DNA from: JL08 sp963765555
GTDB lineage: Bacteria; Pseudomonadota; Alphaproteobacteria; Rhodobacterales; Rhodobacteraceae
Direction of reading: 5' to 3'
DNA length: 64,000 nucleotides
Assembly (NCBI GenBank): GCA_963765555.1
Contig: CAVXWX010000005.1
Span: 124,001-188,000, forward strand
The position numbers were made by a program, and so were the translations under genes. This document shows, in pieces, positions 26,474 through 34,798 of this stretch; positions within the stretch are counted from its first letter, which is position 1, and each line of letters opens with the position of its first letter. The notes under the pieces were generated by a model. It did no database searches. It was not told the origin of the DNA and saw only the letters and a program-made list of their open reading frames with translations.

Positions 26474-27304
26474 ATGACCGAGATCAGACCCTTGAGCGAA
26501 GCCACCGCCGTAAAAGTCCCCACCTTGCCCGATGCCCAGACAGTCACGTCCGTTACCCACTGGACGGACCGTTTGTTTTCTTTCCGCGTGACGCGGCCCG
26601 CCTCCTTGCGGTTCCGTTCGGGTGAATTTGTCATGATCGGCCTTTTGAAGGACGATGGCCGCCCACTGCTGCGTGCCTATTCCATTGCCTCGCCGTCTTG
26701 GGATGACGAACTGGAATTCTATTCGATCAAGGTACAGGACGGCCCGCTGACCAGCCGCTTGCAACATATCGAACCCGGTGATCAGATCATATTGCGCCCC
26801 AAACCGGTTGGCACGCTGGTGCATGACGCGTTGTTGCCCGGCAAACGCTGCTGGTTTTTTGCCACCGGCACCGGTTTTGCGCCCTTTGCCTCGCTCTTGC
26901 GTGATCCGCAAACCTATGAAGACTACGATCAGGTCATCGTCACCCACACCTGCCGCGATGTGGCCGAACTGGAATACAGCCGACAGCTGGTCGATAATAT
27001 CCGCTCTGACGAGTTGCTGGGCGAGTTGATCGGCGCCGAAAACCTGAAAAAGCTGACCTATTACCCCACCACAACGCGCGAAGAGAGCCCCAAAATGGGC
27101 CGGATCACCACACTTCTGAGCGACGGCACCCTGTTCAAGGATCTGGACATTGACGGCATCAGCCCCGAAACAGACCGCGCCATGGTGTGCGGATCGCTGG
27201 GTTTGAACACCGATCTCAAGGAAATCCTTGAAGGGTTCGGCCTGGAAGAAGGTGCCAATTCCGATCCCAAGCATTACGTCGTCGAAAAGGCGTTCGTCGG
27301 CTGA
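26474..27304 (+). CDS. fpr: Ferredoxin/flavodoxin-NADP+ reductase
   Basis: 276 residues of the FNR family. The FAD site is RAYSIASPSWDDELEFYSIK, and the NADP site includes FFATGTGFAPFASLLRDP and MVCGSLGLNTDL. The C-terminus YVVEKAFVG matches bacterial subclass I enzymes, in which a C-terminal aromatic is replaced by an extension. It moves electrons between NADPH and ferredoxin. Lying directly behind the sulfite reductase operon, it is a plausible electron source for CysI. Confidence 0.93.
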   Translation: MTEIRPLSEATAVKVPTLPDAQTVTSVTHWTDRLFSFRVTRPASLRFRSGEFVMIGLLKDDGRPLLRAYSIASPSWDDELEFYSIKVQDGPLTSRLQHIEPGDQIILRPKPVGTLVHDALLPGKRCWFFATGTGFAPFASLLRDPQTYEDYDQVIVTHTCRDVAELEYSRQLVDNIRSDELLGELIGAENLKKLTYYPTTTREESPKMGRITTLLSDGTLFKDLDIDGISPETDRAMVCGSLGLNTDLKEILEGFGLEEGANSDPKHYVVEKAFVG

Positions 27305-27328
27305 AGGCAACCGGCACGCGTCCTGCGT

Positions 27329-28144
27329 TCACGCTGTCAAAGCCTGCCCCTTGACCGTGATGCGGTGCATCAGACGGGCGTGGCCCTGATAATCCGCCGT
27401 TGCAAAATGCTGCACCGTGCGGTTGTCCCAAATCCCAACGCTTCCCGGTGTCCAGCGCACGCGGCAACAATATTGCGGCTGCGTCACGGTCCGGTACAGG
27501 TAGTCCAGCAGAGGGCGCGATTCCTCCTTGCTCCAGCCATCGAAGTGGGTGGTGAAATCACCGTTCACATACACCGCCTGCGCGCCCGTATCAGGGTGGC
27601 GGATCAGCACCGGATGCAGGCTTGGCGGGCGGAAGGCTGCGGCGTCCTTGCCCATATCAAACCCGGATTGCGCAAAACTGCCGTCACTGTGCCAAGCCAA
27701 CAACCCCGACAACATATCCCGCAGCCCGTCCGACAGACCCGCGCAGGCGGCTGTCATCGATGCGAACAACGTGTCCCCGCCATAGGGCGGCAATTCACGC
27801 GCCACCAGGATCGACGCCATCGCCGGTTCGGGATCATAGGAATGATCGCTGTGCCATGTCCCGCCGATCACAGTGTTCTGGTCGGCGCGCGTGCGCACCT
27901 CGGCAATCACCGGATGCGTGGCAACCGGCGTAAAGAACCGGTTCACGTCGATATCGCCAAAGCGTTCGGCCAGTGCAATATGCGCCTCGGGCGTGATATC
28001 CTGCCCCCGCAGAACGACAACACCGCGGTCAAACAGCGTATCGCGCAGGGTTTCAAACTGGCTGTCACTGATCCGGTTCAGATCAACGCCCGAAATTTCG
28101 GCCCCGACAGCTCCGGTCAATCTGGTGATGGTAAGATCAGACAT
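27329..28144 (-). CDS. TauD/TfdA-family alpha-ketoglutarate-dependent dioxygenase
   Basis: 271 residues. The iron ligands are His98 and Asp100 (GTWHSDHSY) and a distal His in RTVQHFATADYQGHARLMHR, which also holds the 2-oxoglutarate-binding Arg. GVVVLRGQDITPEAH and NGDFTTHFDGWSKEES are typical of taurine/alkylsulfonate or 2,4-D dioxygenases. Beside the sulfur operon a taurine or sulfonate substrate is attractive, but no tauABC transporter is present. The ATG at 28144 follows AAAGGGGC. It converges on fpr. Confidence 0.88.
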   Translation of the reverse strand: MSDLTITRLTGAVGAEISGVDLNRISDSQFETLRDTLFDRGVVVLRGQDITPEAHIALAERFGDIDVNRFFTPVATHPVIAEVRTRADQNTVIGGTWHSDHSYDPEPAMASILVARELPPYGGDTLFASMTAACAGLSDGLRDMLSGLLAWHSDGSFAQSGFDMGKDAAAFRPPSLHPVLIRHPDTGAQAVYVNGDFTTHFDGWSKEESRPLLDYLYRTVTQPQYCCRVRWTPGSVGIWDNRTVQHFATADYQGHARLMHRITVKGQALTA

Positions 28145-28203
28145 CGGCGGCCCCTTTCCTGACAGGTGAAACGCACGCTGCCAGACAAATGCCGTTTGCC
28201 CAA

Positions 28204-28236
28204 GAAAAAACCGCGCACCCAAGTCAGGCACGCGGT
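28204..28236 (-). terminator. Rho-independent terminator after the alanine-rich protein gene
   Basis: On the minus strand ACCGCG (28236-28231) pairs with CGCGGT (28215-28210), with further partial pairing inside. Six T residues follow. It lies about 30 bp beyond the stop at 28266. Confidence 0.7.
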
Positions 28237-28265
28237 AATTTCAACACCCTTGCAAAGTCTGTTCC

Positions 28266-29009
28266 TTACAGACCCAACAGGTTTCTCGCCTCGTCCAGCG
28301 CCACTTTCAGCATGACGGGGCTGTCTTGAGATGCGTCCAGCGTGCTTTTCAGGGTCGATTTTTGCAACGCGTTCAGGTTCGAGGCGTCGATCATATCGTT
28401 TGCCGCGTCAAGGTTGAAACCCTCCACCGTCATCACCGACGGATCGATCGCAGGCAGCGTTGTGGCCTCTTGCACGGCACCGGCAACACTTTCCACAGCA
28501 TTTTCCGCAGCCTCCTGTGTGGCTTCAACAGCCTCACTTGCCGCTTGTGTCGCGCTCTCTGCAGCTTCGCTCGCAGCCTCTGTCGCCTCGTTCACAACAT
28601 CGGAAGCGGCATCAGCCGCTTCGCTGGCGGCACTGGTCGCAGCCGCGCTGGCATCACTCGCGGCGTCGGTTGCCGCTTCAACTGCTTCGCTGGCCCCCTC
28701 AACAACACTTTCAACAGTGTTTTCGACGGCTTCACCCGCCGCTTGCGCCGCCTCGCTGGCTTGATCTACTGCGGCCTCTGCCGCTTCGCCTGCCTGCTCG
28801 GCCGTTTCGGCAACAGCATCGGTTACCGATTGCGCTGCGTCACTGGCAGCATCCGAAGCACTTTCAACAGCGTCCGAAACAGCATCTGACGTCTGTTCTG
28901 TCGCGGTTTCCGCTTGGGTCGCCACGTCTTGCGCGCTGTCCCCGGTGAACAACATATACCCGGCTATCGCAACAACCGCCACGCCCGCCAATACCCACAA
29001 ATTTCTCAT
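28266..29009 (-). CDS. Membrane-anchored alanine-rich repeat protein (LEA-like helix)
   Basis: 247 residues, family not recognised. An N-terminal hydrophobic segment (LWVLAGVAVVAIAGYMLF, about 3-20) anchors or exports it. Residues about 25-180 are almost pure Ala/Ser/Glu/Asp/Thr/Val in loose 7-11-residue periods (for example AASEAADAASDVVNEATEAA), which should form a long acidic amphipathic helix without cysteines. A different C-terminal domain of about 65 residues follows (FNLDAANDMIDASNLNALQK). The low-complexity part resembles LEA or apolipoprotein-like helices. The ATG at 29009 has AGGAT six bases upstream. It may act as a periplasmic spacer or stress protein, which is an inference. Confidence 0.75.
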   Translation of the reverse strand: MRNLWVLAGVAVVAIAGYMLFTGDSAQDVATQAETATEQTSDAVSDAVESASDAASDAAQSVTDAVAETAEQAGEAAEAAVDQASEAAQAAGEAVENTVESVVEGASEAVEAATDAASDASAAATSAASEAADAASDVVNEATEAASEAAESATQAASEAVEATQEAAENAVESVAGAVQEATTLPAIDPSVMTVEGFNLDAANDMIDASNLNALQKSTLKSTLDASQDSPVMLKVALDEARNLLGL

Positions 29010-29190
29010 TTTCACATCCTATTAAAACTGCGCCACCTGCCTGTTGCAGGTGGTCGACCATCCTGTGCCAAATGCGGCAACAAAGCAGAAGGTACAATCG
29101 AAAAAATCCCGCAAATCGGCAGGGTTCAGCTTATTTTGCGGCTTGAAGTGTTGCAGGCCCGCGTCTAGGTTAAGGCCTCAAAATTCAGCA

Positions 29191-29214
29191 ATGATCAAAG
29201 GAATAAACTCATAG
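29191..29214 (+). promoter_or_regulatory. Seven-codon leader frame overlapping the infC start
   Basis: ATG ATC AAA GGA ATA AAC TCA TAG encodes MIKGINS. Its stop TAG overlaps the ATA start of infC as ATAG. The infC ribosome site AAAGGA lies inside this frame. Translation of the leader could affect access to the infC start, but it may be chance. Confidence 0.35.
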
Positions 29215-29759
29215 CCCGCAGACCTCACAACGCGCCTCCGCAGCGCGACACCGGACCCCGCGTAAACGAAAACATCAGATCGGATGAAATCCGGCTGATC
29301 GGGGCCGACGGCGAAAATGTCGGCGTTGTTACCCCTGCCCGTGCCATGGTGATGGCCGACGAAGCCGGTTTGGATCTGGTCGAAATCTCGCCCAATGCCA
29401 ACCCGCCCGTGTGCAAGATCATGGATTTCGGCAAATTCAAATACGAAACCCAGAAACGCGAGGCCGAGGCCCGCAAGAAGCAGAAGATCATCGAAATCAA
29501 AGAGGTCAAGTTCCGTCCCAATACGGACACCAACGATTACGATGTGAAAATGCGCAACGTGTTCAAGTTTCTGGACAATGGCGACAAGGTCAAGATCACC
29601 CTGCGGTTTCGCGGTCGCGAAATGGCGCACCAGAATCTGGGCCGCGAATTGCTGGAACGTGTGGCCGAAGACACCAAGGATGTCGGGCGTGTGGAAAACA
29701 TGCCCAAGATGGAAGGCCGCCAGATGATCATGCTGATCGGGCCGCTTCCCAACAAGTAA
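29211..29759 (+). CDS. infC: Translation initiation factor IF-3, probably started at an ATA codon
   Basis: 182 residues when read from ATA at 29211, matching the usual IF-3 length of about 180. The N-domain is seen in RVNENIRSDEIRLIG and TPARAMVMADEAGLDLVEIS, and the C-domain in EVKFRPNTDTNDYDVKMRN and FRGREMAHQNLG. Conserved N-domain sequence continues upstream of the first ATG (29346), so that ATG cannot be the real start. ATA at 29211 has AAAGGA eight bases upstream and begins (M)ARRPHNAPPQRDTG. Rare AUU/AUA-type starts are known for infC, where IF-3 discriminates against them and so regulates itself. rpmI and rplT do not follow. Confidence 0.93.
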   Translation: MARRPHNAPPQRDTGPRVNENIRSDEIRLIGADGENVGVVTPARAMVMADEAGLDLVEISPNANPPVCKIMDFGKFKYETQKREAEARKKQKIIEIKEVKFRPNTDTNDYDVKMRNVFKFLDNGDKVKITLRFRGREMAHQNLGRELLERVAEDTKDVGRVENMPKMEGRQMIMLIGPLPNK

Positions 29760-29777
29760 CCCGCCTTCCGGAGCAAT

Positions 29778-29815
29778 AAAAAACGCCCTCTGCATCGCAG
29801 GGGGCGTTTTTCTTT
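29778..29815 (+). terminator. Rho-independent terminator of infC (also faces coxM)
   Basis: AAAAACGCCC (29779-29788) and GGGCGTTTTT (29802-29811) form a strong stem with a T-rich tail on the plus strand. A-runs on the other side let it act on the convergent cox operon as well. Confidence 0.85.
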
Positions 29816-29833
29816 ATGTTATTCGATTGGCGT

Positions 29834-30622
29834 TCAGGCCGCCGCCGCCACCGCGCGCTTGGTGATCACCGAAACCAGATGGGCGCGATATTCTTTGGTG
29901 CCGTGCAGATCACCGATCATGTTCATCGGATTGATCTTCAGATCCATCAGCGCATCGGCGCGGAAATCCTTGGCCAGTGCCGCCTCGGCCTCGGGCCAGC
30001 GGAAGACACCGTCTTCGGACGCGCCGGTCACAGCCACCCGCACGCCATCCGCGAATTTCGCCACAAACACCCCGACAAGCGCAAAGCGCGACGCCGGTTG
30101 CAGGAATTTTTCGTAATGCGCCGCCTCCGGCACCGGAAAACGGACTTCGGTGATGATCTCGCCCTCGTCCAGCGCGGTTTCGAACATGCCCTGAAAATAC
30201 TCATCCGCCGCAATCTCGCGTGCGTTGGTCACAATCGTGGCACCACTGCCCAGCGCTGCCGCCGGATAGCAGGCCGACGGATCATTATTGGCCAGCGATC
30301 CCCCGATCGTGCCGCGGTTGCGCACCGCCGGATCACCGATATGGCTCGCCAGCGCCGCGAGCGCCGGATAGGCCCCTGCCTGCGCCGCCACAGTGGCGTG
30401 GGTCGTGGCCCCGCCAATGCTCAACTGCCCGTCATCACGCGTACACACACCCTGCATTTCGGGTATGCCCGTCAGCGACACAAGTGTCGCAGGGCTCGCC
30501 AGCCGTTGTTTCAGCGTCGGGATAAGCGTCTGCCCCCCGCCCAGCGCCTGCGCATCCTCGCCAGACATCGCAGCCACCGCATCGGCAAGGCTGGTCGGTT
30601 TCAATAGTTCGAAATCATACAT
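29834..30622 (-). CDS. coxM: CO-dehydrogenase/xanthine-dehydrogenase-type FAD subunit (CoxM)
   Basis: 262 residues of the molybdenum hydroxylase medium subunit. The FAD pyrophosphate motifs are ALGGGQTLIPTLKQR (about 27-41) and TIGGSLANNDP (105-115), followed by the CO_deh_flav_C domain. It passes electrons from the Fe-S subunit through FAD to the final acceptor. It is last in the S-L-M gene order typical of form II clusters. It lies 109 bp downstream of coxL on the same strand. Confidence 0.92.
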   Translation of the reverse strand: MYDFELLKPTSLADAVAAMSGEDAQALGGGQTLIPTLKQRLASPATLVSLTGIPEMQGVCTRDDGQLSIGGATTHATVAAQAGAYPALAALASHIGDPAVRNRGTIGGSLANNDPSACYPAAALGSGATIVTNAREIAADEYFQGMFETALDEGEIITEVRFPVPEAAHYEKFLQPASRFALVGVFVAKFADGVRVAVTGASEDGVFRWPEAEAALAKDFRADALMDLKINPMNMIGDLHGTKEYRAHLVSVITKRAVAAAA

Positions 30623-30731
30623 CTCTGTTTCTCCTGCAAGAGGGGGACAGCATCCGCGTCGCTCCCGTCTTCATTTGTCCAAAAATACTCAAATTCCGGC
30701 GGTTGCATCTTCACGCCCCCGCCGGAAAAGG

Positions 30732-33095
30732 TCATCCGTTCATCGCCGCCCATACCCGCGACGGGCTCAGCGGCATGTCGATATGGGTCACGGTGCTGCC
30801 TGCCGATTGCAGCGCATCCACCACCGCGTTCACCACGGCGGGTGGCGATCCGATCGCACCAGCCTCGCCACAGCCTTTGACGCCAAGCGGGTTGTGCGTA
30901 CACGGCGTCTGGCAGGAATTGTCCACCACGTAGAACGGCACATCATCCGCCCGCGGCATCGCGTAATCCATATAGGACGCGCTCAGCAACTGGCCGTTGT
31001 CGTCATAGATGCTGTGTTCCAGCAGCGCCTGCCCGATGCCTTGGGCCAGACCGCCATGCACCTGACCATCGACAATCATCGGGTTGATGATATTGCCGAA
31101 ATCATCGACAGCGGTGAAGGATTCAATCGTCACCTTGCCGGTGTCGGGGTCCACTTCGACCTCGCAGGCATAGGCACCGGACGGATAGGTAAAGTTCGAC
31201 GGGTCATAAAACGCCGTTTCTTCCAGTCCCGGTTCGATATCATCCAGCGGATAGTTATGCGGCACATAAGCGGCAAGGGTCACATCGCCCCACGCCACCG
31301 ATTTGTCGGTGCCCGCCACACTGAACGCGCCGTCCTTCAACTCGATATCGGATTCGGACGCTTCCAGAAGGTGTGATGCGATCTTTTTCGCCTTGGCGAT
31401 GATCTTTTCGGTCGCCCGCACCATCGCGCTGCCCCCGACCGCGATAGAGCGCGAGCCATAGGTGCCCATGCCCATCGGGGTGTTGGCGGTGTCGCCATGC
31501 ACGATCTCGACCATGTTTTCGTCAATGCCGATCATCTCGGCCACGACCTGGGCAAAGGAGGTTTCATGCCCCTGCCCGTGGCTGTGGCTGCCGGTCATCA
31601 CCACCAGACCACCGGTGGCGTTGACGCGCACGGTTGCACTTTCATAGAGCCCCGCACGCGCGCCCAACTGGCCCACAAGGTTCGAGGGCGCGATACCGCA
31701 CGCCTCAATGTAGCAGTTCACACCCAGACCGCGCAGGCGGCCCTTGTCAGCGCTGGCCTTGCGCCGGGCCTTGAACCCTGCCAGATCGGCGACCTCTTCC
31801 AGCTTGTCCATCGTGGCGACATAGTCACCGGTGTCGTATTCCACCGCCACGGGTGTGGCATAGGGGAATTCGGTGATGAAATTCTGCCGGCGCAGCGCGA
31901 TGGGATCGACCCCAAGTTCGCGCGCCGCCTTGTCGATCACACGTTCCAGCTGGAATGTTGCCTCGGGGCGGCCCGCGCCGCGATAGGCATCCACCGGCAC
32001 CGTGTTGGTGAACACCGCCTTGACGTTCACATAGATCAGCGGCGTTTTATAGTTGCCCGCCATCAGTGTGCCGTGCAGCCATGTGGGCACTGACGGCGCA
32101 AAGGTCGACAGATAGGCCCCCATATTGGCATGGGTGTCGGTGCGGATGGCGGTGAAATTATTGTCCTTGTCCAACGCCAGTTCGATCCGTGTGACATGAT
32201 CGCGCCCGTGCGCGTCGGAAATAAACGCTTCGGACCGGCTGGAGGTCCATTTCACAGGACGGTTCACCGCCTTGGCGGCAAAGGTGCAAAACGCCTCTTC
32301 CGCGTAATGGAAGATTTTTGTGCCAAACCCGCCGCCCACATCGGGCGCGACGACACGCAGCTTGTGTTCGGGAATACCCAGAACGAATGCGCCCATCAGC
32401 AACCGGATCACATGCGGGTTTTGCGACGTGGTATAAAGCGTATGATCACCGGTGCCACGGCTGTAATCGCCAATCGCGACACGCGGTTCCATCGGGTTGG
32501 CCACCAGACGGTTGTTCACCAGATCGAGCGTGGTCACATGGGCGGCATCCTTGAACGCCTGCGTGACCGCATCCTTGTTTTCCTCGACGAAGCCCCAGTC
32601 GTAACAAAGGTTGCTGGTCAGATCGTCGTGGACCTTGGGCGATCCTTCGGCCAGCGCGGCCTTCATATCGATCACCGCAGGCAATTCATCAATGTCCAGG
32701 TCAATCACTTCGGCCGCATCACGCGCCTGTTCCAGCGTTTCGGCCACAACGGCCGCCACGATCTCGCCGACATAGCGCACCTTGCCCTGTGCGATCACCG
32801 GATGGGGTGGTTCCTGCATCGGCTCACCGTGTCTGTCTGTCACCTGCCAGCCGCAGGGCAATCCGCCGACGCCTTCGAAATCCGCGCCGGTGAATATCCG
32901 GATCACGCCGGGCATGTCCGCCGCGGCACTGCTGTCGATGTTCTTGATCGTGCCGTGCGCAATATCCGAGCGCAGGAAAAACACGTATGACTGGCCATGC
33001 ACGTTGATATCGTCGGTATAATTTCCCGCGCCGGTCAAAAACCGCACGTCCTCGCGCCGCTTTGAACTGGCGCCGATGCCTGAATCCTTTGGCAT
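30732..33095 (-). CDS. coxL: Form II CO-dehydrogenase-like molybdenum hydroxylase large subunit (CoxL)
   Basis: 787 residues binding the molybdopterin-cytosine-dinucleotide cofactor. The active-site loop reads AYRGAGRPE (370-378), the form II signature, instead of the AYRCSFR of true form I CO dehydrogenases. The catalytic Glu is Glu744 in GVKGCGEAGAIGSPP. VGGGFGTKIFHY and SHSHGQGHETSFAQV are cofactor-binding segments. Form II enzymes are not proven efficient CO oxidisers and may hydroxylate another small organic substrate. The ATG at 33095 follows the strong site AGGGAGGAG. Confidence 0.93.
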   Translation of the reverse strand: MPKDSGIGASSKRREDVRFLTGAGNYTDDINVHGQSYVFFLRSDIAHGTIKNIDSSAAADMPGVIRIFTGADFEGVGGLPCGWQVTDRHGEPMQEPPHPVIAQGKVRYVGEIVAAVVAETLEQARDAAEVIDLDIDELPAVIDMKAALAEGSPKVHDDLTSNLCYDWGFVEENKDAVTQAFKDAAHVTTLDLVNNRLVANPMEPRVAIGDYSRGTGDHTLYTTSQNPHVIRLLMGAFVLGIPEHKLRVVAPDVGGGFGTKIFHYAEEAFCTFAAKAVNRPVKWTSSRSEAFISDAHGRDHVTRIELALDKDNNFTAIRTDTHANMGAYLSTFAPSVPTWLHGTLMAGNYKTPLIYVNVKAVFTNTVPVDAYRGAGRPEATFQLERVIDKAARELGVDPIALRRQNFITEFPYATPVAVEYDTGDYVATMDKLEEVADLAGFKARRKASADKGRLRGLGVNCYIEACGIAPSNLVGQLGARAGLYESATVRVNATGGLVVMTGSHSHGQGHETSFAQVVAEMIGIDENMVEIVHGDTANTPMGMGTYGSRSIAVGGSAMVRATEKIIAKAKKIASHLLEASESDIELKDGAFSVAGTDKSVAWGDVTLAAYVPHNYPLDDIEPGLEETAFYDPSNFTYPSGAYACEVEVDPDTGKVTIESFTAVDDFGNIINPMIVDGQVHGGLAQGIGQALLEHSIYDDNGQLLSASYMDYAMPRADDVPFYVVDNSCQTPCTHNPLGVKGCGEAGAIGSPPAVVNAVVDALQSAGSTVTHIDMPLSPSRVWAAMNG

Positions 33096-33190
33096 GATGA
33101 TCTCCTCCCTAAAGGTGCGACGGTGCGTGACCGTCTGAAAGGGGCAAGCAAGCGGGCAGGTTTCAGACTGCCGCCGCGTCCCTTGTTGCT

Positions 33191-33676
33191 TTATTCCGCG
33201 GCGATTGCGCTTACGTCCTGACCGGACGCGGCAAGGATCGCCTTGACGATGTTGTGGTATCCGGTGCAGCGGCAGATGTTGCCTTCCAGATAGGCGCGCA
33301 CCTCGTGTTCCGTCGGTTTGGGATTGTCCTTCAACAGGGCGGCGGCCGACATCACCATTCCCGGTGTGCAGAACCCGCATTGCAACCCGTGATGGTCCTG
33401 AAAGGCCTGCTGTATCACGTTCAACGATCCATCGGCGGCGGCCTGTCCTTCGATTGTGTCCACAACCGCGCCATCGGCTTCGGCCGCCAGCATCGTGCAG
33501 GCTTTGACCGCCACACCGTTGACATGCACCACACATGCGCCGCACTGGCTGGTGTCACAGCCGATATGGGTTCCGGTCAGGCTCAAATCCTCGCGCAGGA
33601 ATGTGGACAGCAACGTACGCCCTTCCACTTCGCCGGACGCGGCTTTGCCATTCACGGTCATCTTGACCTGTGTCAT
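33191..33676 (-). CDS. coxS: CO-dehydrogenase-type 2Fe-2S subunit (CoxS)
   Basis: 161 residues with two 2Fe-2S clusters. The plant-type cluster uses Cys40, Cys45, Cys48 and Cys60 (IGCDTSQCGACVVHVNG, then KACTML). The alpha-helical cluster uses Cys100, Cys103, Cys135 and Cys137 (LQCGFCTPG and NICRCTGY). It carries electrons from the molybdenum site in CoxL to FAD in CoxM. An inverted repeat GTCTGAAA/TTTCAGAC at 33133-33168 lies between it and coxL. Confidence 0.94.
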   Translation of the reverse strand: MTQVKMTVNGKAASGEVEGRTLLSTFLREDLSLTGTHIGCDTSQCGACVVHVNGVAVKACTMLAAEADGAVVDTIEGQAAADGSLNVIQQAFQDHHGLQCGFCTPGMVMSAAALLKDNPKPTEHEVRAYLEGNICRCTGYHNIVKAILAASGQDVSAIAAE

Positions 33677-33787
33677 ATCATCCTCCCTTTTGGTCTTTTC
33701 GTTTGGAGCGAGTTAAGCACGCCGATAACCGGTTGAAAACAACAACTTTGCGTTCACGACATTTTGGGCGCAAAAACCGACGCAGCG

Positions 33788-34798
33788 CTAGACTTTCGCC
33801 GCGCGCGGTTTAGGATTTCTAGGCTGGGGTCGGGTCGGAATTTCCTTGAGCAAGCCGCCAATCCCCATACCGGCAATGTCATCCGCACTGACAGGAATAC
33901 CGCACGCCACCCGCGACAGGACCCAATCCGCACCGTTCAGCGCGGGCGAACGGGCACAACCCGGCAGCCCGATGACCGGTTTCTTCGCAACCTGCCCCAG
34001 AAACAAAAGATTGCCGGGATCAACCGGCATTCCGAACCGTTCCACATGCCCCCCGGCGGCGCGCAAGGCGGCGGGCCCCACATCATTGTCATCCGATGTG
34101 GCCGATCCGGTCAGGATCAGAATCACATCGCCCTTGATGCGGGCGATGGCCAGGGCAAGCGCTTCCTGCGTGTGGCCAACCACCTGAACCTCGGCCATGT
34201 CCATGCCCAGTTCGGCCACCCGCGCCTCGATCGCGGCGCGCCCCTTTTCCCCCGCACCGCCGGGAATTTGCGTGATGATCAAACCCGCTGTTTCATGCAG
34301 GGGGCGCGCAAGCCGGACCGACGCGCGTGCAACACCACACGCCTGTTCCAACGCGGCGCGCGGCACCGCATAAGATATGATCTTGATCGTGCCCACCATG
34401 CCTTTGGCCTGCATTTGCGCAAAGGGCGGCACCGTTGCCAGCGTGATCATCGGATGCACGCGGTTCAAGGCCTCAAGCGCGGGCACATCCAGAACCGCAA
34501 CCCCCGGCCCGTCTGCCAACAGATTGACCCGACCGGTAAATGCATCTGTCACCCGCAGGCCTGCCGCAGCCGGATCGGGCACCAGCGCCGATGCCAGTTG
34601 CTGCGCCGCCGGGTTTTCGGGCACGTCATTGGCGTCCAGCGCGGCAACAACCACTTCGTGCACATTGGCCGCTTGCAATTTGGCGATGTGCGCGGCGTCC
34701 AGCACAACGCCTTTGCGCAACCGCCCCTGCCCCAGATCGACGGAATGGGCCAGAACCGCGCCCAGCGCATCCTGTGTCGGCACCGTGCCGAATTTCAT
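33788..34798 (-). CDS. Molybdopterin-binding protein (MoCF_biosynth domain)
   Basis: 336 residues. The C-terminal half has the MoaB/MoeA-like molybdopterin-binding fold, with LILTGSATSDDNDVGPAALRAAGG and VIGLPGCARSPALNGADWVL. The N-terminal half (MKFGTVPTQDALGAVLAHS) resembles the start of MobA-linked MoeA-like proteins found in molybdenum hydroxylase clusters. It probably handles or cytidylates the cofactor for CoxL. There is no Rossmann-type MobA nucleotidyltransferase domain in this frame. It overlaps xdhC by four bases. Confidence 0.82.
   Translation of the reverse strand: MKFGTVPTQDALGAVLAHSVDLGQGRLRKGVVLDAAHIAKLQAANVHEVVVAALDANDVPENPAAQQLASALVPDPAAAGLRVTDAFTGRVNLLADGPGVAVLDVPALEALNRVHPMITLATVPPFAQMQAKGMVGTIKIISYAVPRAALEQACGVARASVRLARPLHETAGLIITQIPGGAGEKGRAAIEARVAELGMDMAEVQVVGHTQEALALAIARIKGDVILILTGSATSDDNDVGPAALRAAGGHVERFGMPVDPGNLLFLGQVAKKPVIGLPGCARSPALNGADWVLSRVACGIPVSADDIAGMGIGGLLKEIPTRPQPRNPKPRAAKV

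Noticed and set aside
28558..28760. CRISPR-like array suggested by the repetitive stretch
   Set aside because: The repeats are short, degenerate and codon-phased inside a protein gene, with no unique spacers between identical repeats.
28326..28948. Long plus-strand open frames opposite the alanine-rich gene
   Set aside because: They arise from the repetitive GC-biased codons of the minus-strand gene; their products are low-complexity Cys/Arg- or Pro/Gln-rich strings without a ribosome site.
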